Positions 6,643 to 12,358 of a stretch of 12,358 bases of DNA are shown here, in pieces. The DNA comes from Candidatus Brocadiia bacterium. Lineage in GTDB: Bacteria > Planctomycetota > MHYJ01 > WSZJ01. Under the pieces are notes generated by a model. That model saw only the letters and a list, made by a program, of their open reading frames with translations. It ran no database searches and was not told the origin of the DNA. The translations under genes were made by a program, and so were the position numbers. Position 1 is the first letter of the stretch, and each line of letters starts with the position of its first letter. Location: assembly GCA_013360825.1 (NCBI GenBank), contig JABWAY010000107.1, forward strand, positions 1 to 12,358, written 5' to 3'.

Positions 6643-7715
6643 GCGCTTCCGTGCCCCTGCGCCGCCCCGATGCGCCGCCCGGTCCTCGCGCAGATCCGCT
6701 CCAGCCCGGCCTCGATCTCGCTGGCGCCCTGGACGAGCTCGAGATCGACGTCGAGGATCCAGACCGGGACCGACCACGGCCGTTCCCTGAGCCGGGCGGC
6801 GTCCTTCGCGGTCGTCACCAGCGCATCGACTTCCAGCTCGCGCCCCTCCGCCTCGAGCCCGTCGAGTTCCATGTCGGAGTAGGCGTGATGGTCGGGAAAC
6901 GCGCGGAACGCGCCGACCTTCGCATGGAGTTTCTTCAGCGTCGATTCGAACCCGAGGGGATTGCCGAGCCCGCAGAACCCCAGAATGCGCCGGCCGGCCA
7001 GGCTCTCGGGGGCCGGAGGGCCGTGGAGGGCGCGGGGAGCGCGGGGACGGTGCACGGCGGCGGCGACCGGACGGCCGCCGGAAAGTCCGGCGAGCTGGGC
7101 GCGCAGGAGCGCGAGTTCCTCCGAGGAGAGCATGTCGGCCCGCGAGATCACGATGAGGTCGGCGCGCGCCAGCCCGCGGGGGGTTTCCCGGAGGCATCCG
7201 CGCGGGAAGAGTCGGCCGTTCCCGAAGGGCGAGGAGGCGTCCACCATGACGATGTCGAAGTCGCGCCGGAGGCGGAGGTCGTGGAACCCGTCGTCGAGGA
7301 GCACGACGTCGGCGCCGTGGCGCTCGAAGGCTTCGCGGGCGCGCTCGACCCGGTCCCCGCCGGCGAGCCGGATCCCTGCGGCGAAGGCCTCGTCGTCGAC
7401 GCCGGAGATTTCGCGGCCGTAGCCGCGCGACACGACCGCGACCTTGAGCCCGCGCGCCTCCAGCCTGCGCGTCAGCATCTCGACCATCGGGGACTTGCCG
7501 GTCCCGCCGAGCGTGATGTTCCCGACGCCGATGACCGGGCCGGAAAGCCGCTGCCGGCGGCGCAATCCGAGCGCGAACGTCCCGTTCCGGAGCCAGAGGG
7601 CGCCGGCGTAGACCGCGGAGGCGGCCGCGTAGGCGAGGCGCAGCGCGCCCGCGACGACGCCGCGGCGCCGCCCGGTCACGACCTCCATCCACGCCCGCTG
7701 TGTCTTCGCCCGCAT
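6639..7715 (-). CDS. lpxK: Tetraacyldisaccharide 4'-kinase LpxK
   Basis: LpxK phosphorylates the 4' position of the tetraacyl disaccharide to give lipid IVA, at the cytoplasmic face of the inner membrane. This 358-residue protein has the N-terminal membrane-associated helix (about residues 20-43), the P-loop GNITLGGTGKSP (65-76), VVSRGYG (94-100), DDGF (141-144) with the catalytic aspartate, FGNGRLFPRGCLRE (164-177), and the DHH of the catalytic dyad (275-277). Two things are odd. DDGF is followed by HDLRL where the family usually has QH, and the stretch between RGYG and DDGF is about 40 residues, nearly 20 shorter than in E. coli, with no clear GDEP. ATG 7715 is supported by a strong AAAGGAGGA. 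It is the first gene of the operon and overlaps the methyltransferase by GTGA. Confidence 0.94.
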   Translation of the reverse strand: MRAKTQRAWMEVVTGRRRGVVAGALRLAYAAASAVYAGALWLRNGTFALGLRRRQRLSGPVIGVGNITLGGTGKSPMVEMLTRRLEARGLKVAVVSRGYGREISGVDDEAFAAGIRLAGGDRVERAREAFERHGADVVLLDDGFHDLRLRRDFDIVMVDASSPFGNGRLFPRGCLRETPRGLARADLIVISRADMLSSEELALLRAQLAGLSGGRPVAAAVHRPRAPRALHGPPAPESLAGRRILGFCGLGNPLGFESTLKKLHAKVGAFRAFPDHHAYSDMELDGLEAEGRELEVDALVTTAKDAARLRERPWSVPVWILDVDLELVQGASEIEAGLERICARTGRRIGAAQGHGSA

Positions 7716-7716
7716 G

Positions 7717-7725
7717 TCCTCCTTT
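7717..7725 (-). promoter_or_regulatory. Strong Shine-Dalgarno of lpxK
   Basis: On the minus strand the bases before ATG 7715 read TATAAAGGAGGAC, with near-full complementarity to the 16S rRNA 3' end. This is the best ribosome binding site in the window and fixes the lpxK start. TATAAA (7723-7728) overlaps it and has a TTGGCC 18 nt upstream (7747-7752); if that pair were a promoter, the transcript would start at about the ATG and lose this site. Confidence 0.75.
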
Positions 7726-7730
7726 ATATC

Positions 7731-7750
7731 GGCCGGAAGGGGGTCCGGCC
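7731..7750. promoter_or_regulatory. Inverted repeat in the lpxK / hydrolase divergent promoter region
   Basis: GGCCGGA (7731-7737) and TCCGGCC (7744-7750) form a perfect 7-bp inverted repeat around a 6-base purine spacer, in the 98-bp gap between two divergent genes. It ends 15 nt before the lpxK ATG. It may be an operator for one or both genes, or an mRNA hairpin just upstream of the lpxK ribosome binding site. No run of T follows on either strand, so it is not a typical terminator. Confidence 0.4.
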
Positions 7751-7801
7751 AAGGGCGCTCTGGAAAGGGCGGGAATCGGTGCCGGGGCCGCGGCGCTGTG
7801 G

Positions 7802-7807
7802 TAGGGT
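7802..7807 (+). promoter_or_regulatory. Possible -10 element (TAGGGT) of the hydrolase gene
   Basis: TAGGGT fits the TANNNT form and ends exactly 6 nt before ATG 7814, the layout of leaderless transcripts. The bases before the ATG (CCGGGG) give no Shine-Dalgarno at a normal distance, which fits that reading. No -35 match is seen. Confidence 0.3.
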
Positions 7808-7813
7808 CCGGGG

Positions 7814-10186
7814 ATGTTCCGCCGCGGGATCGTCCTGGCTTTTTCCGCCGCCGCGCTCCTCGCGGGAAATGCGGCGCGGGCGGACGAGTGGCGGGTTGCG
7901 GGACCGCTGAAGGGCGGGTCCCGGGCGATGATCGGGCCCGATCCCCTCCTCGAGTACCTGAACGGTCCCGCGGCGGACCGGACGCCGGAGCCGGGGGAGG
8001 CGATCGGGGGAGCCGTGTGGCGCGCGGCGACCCCGGATGACGCCGGCGTGCTTCGCGACGACGGCCTCGCCCCCGGCGTCGCGCACGTGACGATGCAGTC
8101 TCCGCGGGAGGTCGTCGTCCTGCTGCGGGTGCACGGCGCCAGCGTCGTGTACGTCAACGGCGTCCCCTGCGCAGGGGACGTCTACGCCAGCGGCATCGGC
8201 TGGGTCCCCGTCGCGCTGCGCGCCGGCACCAACACGATCGCGGCGCGATGCGGTCGCGGGCAGTTCTCCTGGATGATGCGGACGCCGCCCGCGCCGGTCT
8301 GCCTCAACGATTCCGACCTGACCCTCCCCAGCCTCGTGGAGCGGCGCCCGGCGACCCCCTGGGCCGCCGTCCCCGTCCTCAACGCCACCCGTGAATGGGT
8401 CCGCGACGCCGTCCTCGTGGACGCCGCGGGCGAAACCCCCCTGCCCCCCCTCGCGCCGCTGGGCGTCCTCAAGGTCCCGTTCCGCCTCGAGGACGGCCCC
8501 GCCAGTGAACTCCGTGTCCGGCGGGGGACGGCGGAGCACCGCATCGCGGTGAGCCTCGGCCGCAACCGCGGGCGGCACGAGGGACGGACGGTGACCTTCC
8601 GCTCGCGGATCGACGACTCCGTCCAGGCCTGCGCCTGGGCCCCGCCCGCCGCGCCGCAGCCCGCGGGCGCGGCTCCCGCTCTCATCTTCACCCTCCATGG
8701 CGCCGGCGTCTGGTGCCAGTCCCACCTGGACGCCTACCCGTCCCTCTCGTGGGCCTCCATCCTCGCCCCCCAGAACCGCCGCCAGTACGGATTCGACTGG
8801 GAAGACTGGGGCCGCCTCGACGCTCTGGAGGCGCTGGAGGTGTTCTGCGCGGAGCACCCGGTGGACCGCTCCCGGATCTACCTCGCCGGGCACTCCATGG
8901 GCGGACACGGAACCTGGCAGCTCGGCGTGCACTTCCCCGACCGGTGGGCTGCGATTGCGCCGAGCGCCGGATGGCTCAGCCACTACACCTATCCGCCCTG
9001 GGCGAAACGCGACCCGGCCCCCGAACTGGCCGATCCGGCCAGGCGTTCCGCCGCCCCCTCCGACACGATGGCCCTCTTCCGCAACCTCGACGGGCTGCCG
9101 GTCTTCATCATCCACGGGCTGGCCGACGACAACGTCCCGCCTGACCAGGCCCATCTGGCGCTCGCCGCCCTCCGGGCGTCCGGCCACGACGCGCAGGTGC
9201 TCTTCCGGGAGGGGGCCGGTCACTGGTGGGACGGCCCCGATCCCGGGGCGGACTGCGTCAGTCCCTCGGTCCTCATCGACTGGCTCCAGCGCCACAGGCG
9301 CCCGGACGCCCTCAGCCGGTACGTCTTCCGGACGGTCTCCCCGGCCGTTTCCGCGACCTGCCGGGACGTGACGATTTTCGCCCAGACCGAGCCGTACGCG
9401 GTCTCGTCCGCCGAGGTCGCGTTCGGCCAGGAGCGCCGGCCGGACCTGACCTGGCGGCACCTCTGCCGCGTCGTCACGTCCGGCGCCGCGCACGTGGCGG
9501 TCCGCGCCCGCGGCTCCGAGCTGATTCTCGACGGCGTCGAGTTCCCCCGCGACGGCGAATTCCACCGCGCCCCCGACGGCACCTGGACCCCCGGTCCGCC
9601 GCCCGGCCTCCGCAAGACCCCGGCCCGCCAGGGCCCGTTCGCGCAGGCCTTCCACACCCCGTTCCTCTTCGTCCTCCCCACCGGCGGCTCCCCCGCGGAA
9701 CGCGAGGACGCGCTCCGCTTCGCCCGACTCCAGGCCCAGCTCTGGTGGTACCGCGGAAACGGACGCGCCCTCGTCCTCGCCGACACCGATGTCACGGAAC
9801 AGGACTGGCGGGAACGAAATCTCATTCTCATCGGAAGCGCCGCCTCGAACGCGTGCTGGAAGCGGATCGATGCGACCCTTCCGTTCCGCGCGGTCCCCGG
9901 AGAGGTCCGCGCGGGCGCCGAGACGCTGGAAGGGGATTTCGCCCTCGCGGCGGTCTACCCGCTGCCGGGAAGCGCGGAGCGGCTGGTCGCCGTGGTGGGC
10001 GCCAGCGGCCCGGAGGCGCGGAGGACCTGGCTGTCGATGCAGTGGTTCGGGAGCAATGCCGGGACGCCGGATCTCGCCGTCTGGGACGCCGGCATTCTCC
10101 GGCACGGGCGCGAGGCGATGCGGGTCGCGGGGATCTTCGGCCCGGACTGGGCCCCGTATGAACCGCTCTGGAAGACCGGGCGCTGA
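7814..10186 (+). CDS. Exported alpha/beta hydrolase, prolyl-oligopeptidase-like (S9/esterase clan)
   Basis: This 790-residue protein begins with a signal peptide (residues 1-23, cleavage after AARA). Residues 24-160 look like a beta-sandwich with VYVNG...GDVYASGIGWVPV and RAGTN, as in ligand- or carbohydrate-binding regions fused to hydrolases. The alpha/beta hydrolase core spans about 285-495: oxyanion HGAG (295-298), nucleophile elbow GHSMGGHG with Ser361, acid at Asp438 or Asp439 in HGLADDNVP, and His470 in GAGHWWDG. Residues 500-790 are a C-terminal extension with a Rossmann-like strand (NLILIGSAASNACW, 669-682) and no recognised function. It should act outside the inner membrane as a serine esterase or peptidase; the substrate is not evident. 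It is transcribed away from lpxK and followed after 62 nt by a peptidase gene. Confidence 0.85.
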   Translation: MFRRGIVLAFSAAALLAGNAARADEWRVAGPLKGGSRAMIGPDPLLEYLNGPAADRTPEPGEAIGGAVWRAATPDDAGVLRDDGLAPGVAHVTMQSPREVVVLLRVHGASVVYVNGVPCAGDVYASGIGWVPVALRAGTNTIAARCGRGQFSWMMRTPPAPVCLNDSDLTLPSLVERRPATPWAAVPVLNATREWVRDAVLVDAAGETPLPPLAPLGVLKVPFRLEDGPASELRVRRGTAEHRIAVSLGRNRGRHEGRTVTFRSRIDDSVQACAWAPPAAPQPAGAAPALIFTLHGAGVWCQSHLDAYPSLSWASILAPQNRRQYGFDWEDWGRLDALEALEVFCAEHPVDRSRIYLAGHSMGGHGTWQLGVHFPDRWAAIAPSAGWLSHYTYPPWAKRDPAPELADPARRSAAPSDTMALFRNLDGLPVFIIHGLADDNVPPDQAHLALAALRASGHDAQVLFREGAGHWWDGPDPGADCVSPSVLIDWLQRHRRPDALSRYVFRTVSPAVSATCRDVTIFAQTEPYAVSSAEVAFGQERRPDLTWRHLCRVVTSGAAHVAVRARGSELILDGVEFPRDGEFHRAPDGTWTPGPPPGLRKTPARQGPFAQAFHTPFLFVLPTGGSPAEREDALRFARLQAQLWWYRGNGRALVLADTDVTEQDWRERNLILIGSAASNACWKRIDATLPFRAVPGEVRAGAETLEGDFALAAVYPLPGSAERLVAVVGASGPEARRTWLSMQWFGSNAGTPDLAVWDAGILRHGREAMRVAGIFGPDWAPYEPLWKTGR

Positions 10187-10213
10187 CCCGGATGGGGGCG
10201 CACAAATCCCTCC

Positions 10214-10219
10214 TTGACA
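10214..10219 (+). promoter_or_regulatory. Possible -35 element (TTGACA) before the peptidase gene
   Basis: A perfect TTGACA lies in the 62-nt gap between the hydrolase and peptidase genes. The best -10 partner near it is poor (CATAGC, 10240-10245, spacer 20). A GGGAG at 10232-10236 may serve as ribosome binding site for ATG 10249. The gap otherwise holds only a weak 5-bp hairpin across the hydrolase stop. Confidence 0.25.
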
Positions 10220-10248
10220 GCCGCGCGATGCGGGAGCGACATAGCGGC

Positions 10249-12267
10249 ATGAGATTCGGCGTTTTCACGGTGGCCCTGTTCGCCCTGGCGCTCGAGACCG
10301 CCGCCGCCGATCCGCCGGTCCTGGAACGGCACGTGATCTCCCTCGCGCTCGACCCCGCTTCGAACGCCCTCGAGGCGACCGACACGCTCGAGCTGTCCGG
10401 AGAGGGAACGCGGGAGTTCGACCTGGCGCTGGCACCCGCCTTTGAGGTCACCTCCGTGCTGGCCGGCCGCCTTTCTGCGGCCTGGACGTTTCGCGACGGC
10501 GTTCTCCACGTCCGCCTCCCCGCGGACTCCGCCCGGAATTTCACGGTGACGGTGGCGTGGAAGGGAAAGCTGCTCGATCCGCCGAAGCGGAACGAGATGC
10601 GGTTCGTCACGGGGGAGAAGTCGCGGGGCACGATTCAGCCGGAGGGGGCGTGGCTTCCGGCCGGCGCGCAGTGGTACCCGGACCGGCCGGGTTCGATGTC
10701 GCGGTTCACCGTCACCGCGCGTGTTCCGGAGGACTGGGAGTTCATCGGGCAGGGGGGCCGGCACGATTACGACCCGAAAACGCGGCGCGCGACGTGGTGC
10801 GACCCGATTCCGTCGGACGGCCTGACCTGCGTGGCCGGCCCGTACGTGGCCGAGCAGCTCCGTGCCGGGCGGGTGACGGTCCGATCCTATTTCTACCGGG
10901 AGGACGCCGCCGCGGCGGCGGACTACCGTCGCGCCGCGGCCGAGTGGATCGAGCACTTTTCCGGCCTGCTCACGCCGTACCCGTACCACGACTTCTCGAT
11001 CGTCGAGAATTTCTTCAGCACCGGGTACGGGATGCCGTCCTACACGCTCCTCGGCGCCGACGTCGTCCGGATGGGGGCGCGGTATCTGGGCGAGGGCGGG
11101 CTCGGCCACGAGGTGCTGCACTGCTGGTGGGGAAACGGCGTGTTCGTGGAGGGGGGGAACTGGTGCGAGGCGCTGACCACGTACTGTTCGAACTACCTCT
11201 GGGTGGAAAAGACGCAGGGGCCCGAGGCGGCGCGGAAGTACAGGCGGCACGCGAGCGTCCGCTTTTCGCTCCATGTGCCCCCCGACGCGGACTACCCGGT
11301 TCGGACGTTCGAGGGCAAGGTCACCGAGGCGGACAACGAGATCGGGTACGGAAAAGGATCGATGCTGTTCCATCTGGTGCGCCGCCGCATCGGCGACACG
11401 GCGTTCTGGGCCGGATTGCGGCGGGTCCTGAGAGAGCGCACCGGCGCGCGCGCCGGCTGGGACGACTTCCGGCAGGCGTTCGAGGCCGAGTCGGGACACG
11501 ATCTCGAGGGGCTGTTCACGGCGTGGCTGGACCGGCCGGGAGCCCCCGAGCTGTCGCTGGAGCGGACGGAGCAGGGAGCGCGGCTCCTGGTCCGGGGACC
11601 GCTGGACGCGCTGAACGTGCCGGTGCGATCCTGGCGCGCCGAGGGGCCCGTCGAACATGTCGTGGAGGTCCGGAACGGCACGGCGGAGTGGGCCGAGCCG
11701 GAGGGGACGACGCGCGTCGAGGTGGACCCCGGCTACCATGTCTTCCGCCGGATCCCCGCCGCCGCGCTGCCGATCTGCCTCAACCGGGTCGTCTCGGACG
11801 GGACGCGGGCGGTCGTGCTGCCGGAGGGGGATGAGGCGCCCTGGAACGATCTCCTCGCCCGGCTCGACGGGTGGGAACGGATTCCCGCGGCCGAGGCCTC
11901 CCCCGCCAGACTCGCGGGCAGGTCGCTTCTCGTTCTCGGCGGTCCCGATCAGAATCCCGTGGCACGGCGATGGGCGGGGTCGGGGGCGCTGAAGCGCGGG
12001 GACGTCGACGTCCGCGCGGACGGGTGGACGGCGGCCGGGGAGACGGTGTCGCTGGGAGCGGACCGGGCGCTCCTGGTGACGGTCCCCTCCCCGGACGACG
12101 CGGCGCGGCAGGCGACGGTGTTCTTTCCGGCGTCGCCCGGCGCCGTGAAGGCGTCGCGCCTGATGCTCTATTACGGCTGGGAATCCTGGTACGTCTGGCG
12201 GGACGGCCGGGTCGCGGCGCGCGGCGAGTTCCCGGTCGAGGAGCCGCTGGTGCTGGAGCTCGAGTGA
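10249..12267 (+). CDS. Exported M1-like (gluzincin) metallopeptidase
   Basis: This 672-residue protein resembles M1 aminopeptidases. ATG 10249 is chosen over ATG 10192 because it begins a clean signal peptide (MRFGVFTVALFALALETAAA) after a GGGAG. An N-terminal beta domain (to about residue 220) is followed by VENFFSTGYGMPSYTLLG (252-269), the zinc motif HEVLHCWWGN (287-296), a third ligand probably Glu307 in GNWCEALTTY, and Tyr367 in GYGKGSMLFHLVRRRIGD, the likely transition-state tyrosine. The spacing from HEXXH to that Glu is 15 residues; classic M1 enzymes have 18. Residues about 508-672 are an extra domain (SLLVLGGPDQNPVARRW, ending LMLYYGWESWYVWRDG) that may resemble the end of the upstream hydrolase. 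It should act in the periplasm or outside on peptides; specificity is unknown. Its TGA overlaps the next start as GTGA. Confidence 0.85.
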   Translation: MRFGVFTVALFALALETAAADPPVLERHVISLALDPASNALEATDTLELSGEGTREFDLALAPAFEVTSVLAGRLSAAWTFRDGVLHVRLPADSARNFTVTVAWKGKLLDPPKRNEMRFVTGEKSRGTIQPEGAWLPAGAQWYPDRPGSMSRFTVTARVPEDWEFIGQGGRHDYDPKTRRATWCDPIPSDGLTCVAGPYVAEQLRAGRVTVRSYFYREDAAAAADYRRAAAEWIEHFSGLLTPYPYHDFSIVENFFSTGYGMPSYTLLGADVVRMGARYLGEGGLGHEVLHCWWGNGVFVEGGNWCEALTTYCSNYLWVEKTQGPEAARKYRRHASVRFSLHVPPDADYPVRTFEGKVTEADNEIGYGKGSMLFHLVRRRIGDTAFWAGLRRVLRERTGARAGWDDFRQAFEAESGHDLEGLFTAWLDRPGAPELSLERTEQGARLLVRGPLDALNVPVRSWRAEGPVEHVVEVRNGTAEWAEPEGTTRVEVDPGYHVFRRIPAAALPICLNRVVSDGTRAVVLPEGDEAPWNDLLARLDGWERIPAAEASPARLAGRSLLVLGGPDQNPVARRWAGSGALKRGDVDVRADGWTAAGETVSLGADRALLVTVPSPDDAARQATVFFPASPGAVKASRLMLYYGWESWYVWRDGRVAARGEFPVEEPLVLELE

Positions 12268-12358
12268 GACGGATCGCGGCCGCGCTCGCGGTCGGGCTCG
12301 CGGCAGGCGGATGCGGTTCACCCGCCCCGCCGCCGGAGGGGGGGGATGCCGGCGCGCC
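12264..12358 (+). CDS. N-terminus of a probable lipoprotein, cut by window edge
   Basis: GTG 12264 overlaps the peptidase stop as GTGA and has GGAG (12255-12258) 5 nt upstream. The 31 visible codons read as two arginines, a hydrophobic stretch (IAAALAVGLAAGG) and Cys17, then a Pro-rich linker, which fits a type II signal peptide and a lipidated cysteine. The residue at -3 is Ala, not the usual Leu, so the lipobox is acceptable but not ideal. The family cannot be told from this fragment. Confidence 0.6.
   Translation, partial: MRRIAAALAVGLAAGGCGSPAPPPEGGDAGA

Noticed and set aside
5464..8157. Methyltransferase frame extended upstream to 897 residues
   Set aside because: The extension is an out-of-frame reading of lpxK and the divergent promoter region; GTG 6642 gives the family N-terminus and a GTGA junction.
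7724..10105. 793-codon open frame antisense to the hydrolase gene
   Set aside because: It is the mirror of a clear hydrolase gene in GC-rich DNA; its product is low-complexity Arg/Gly/Pro/Ala-rich and matches no family.
10176..10191. Hairpin CCGGG-N6-CCCGG over the hydrolase stop as a terminator
   Set aside because: Only a 5-bp stem with no T run; expected by chance at this GC content.
10192..10248. Earlier ATG for the peptidase (19 more residues)
   Set aside because: It would put a polar segment before a well-formed signal peptide, and it lacks a Shine-Dalgarno.
11441..11456. 16-bp perfect palindrome of alternating G and C
   Set aside because: It lies in the coding sequence of the peptidase and is built of CG repeats, common in GC-rich codons; no sign of a binding site.
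9955..12321. 788-codon open frame antisense to the peptidase gene
   Set aside because: Low-complexity product, opposite a gene with intact zinc-peptidase motifs.
1..12358. Mobile element, CRISPR, defence island, or tRNA/rRNA genes
   Set aside because: No transposase, integrase, direct-repeat array, attachment-like repeat or RNA gene was seen on either strand.

Overview
The window comes from the chromosome of a very GC-rich bacterium. It has dense genes, a strong G/C bias at third codon positions and frequent GTG starts. It is almost certainly diderm and makes lipid A: it carries lpxK, four LpxL/HtrB-type acyltransferases and lipoprotein signal peptides. The phylum cannot be fixed from sequence alone. 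The mix of DUF547 proteins with large exported hydrolases and peptidases would fit several GC-rich Gram-negative lineages, such as Planctomycetota/PVC, Acidobacteriota or related uncultured groups. No RNA genes, CRISPR arrays, insertion sequences or phage genes were seen.

Layout. (1) 1-1583, plus strand: two tandem DUF547 genes. The first is cut by the window edge and carries a lipobox; the second has an N-terminal membrane anchor. They overlap by a GTGA start-stop. (2) 1567-7715, minus strand: an operon that starts at lpxK. Reading in transcription order it holds lpxK (7715-6639), a THUMP/RlmL-type RNA methyltransferase (6642-5464), then four paralogous lysophospholipid/lipid A acyltransferases (5467-4553, 4529-3609, 3607-2636, 2577-1567). 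The last gene converges on the second DUF547 gene and overlaps it by 17 bp. (3) 7716-7813: a 98-bp divergent promoter region with a perfect 7-bp inverted repeat and a strong Shine-Dalgarno for lpxK. (4) 7814-12358, plus strand: an exported alpha/beta hydrolase (prolyl-oligopeptidase-like), an exported M1-like gluzincin metallopeptidase, and the first 31 codons of a probable lipoprotein joined by another GTGA overlap.

How it fits together. The minus-strand operon looks like a lipid A module. LpxK makes the 4'-phosphorylated tetraacyl intermediate, and the four late acyltransferases could each add or vary an acyl chain on lipid A or another envelope lipid. Four adjacent copies are unusual and are the strongest lead in the window. 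The methyltransferase is probably a housekeeping RNA enzyme carried in the same operon. The plus-strand genes on both sides encode exported or membrane-anchored proteins, so most of the window serves the envelope or periplasm. Smaller oddities are repeated GTGA couplings, a 21-codon ORF that exactly bridges two acyltransferase genes, possible leaderless promoters, a short-spaced zinc motif in the peptidase, and a possibly shared C-terminal domain in the hydrolase and peptidase.
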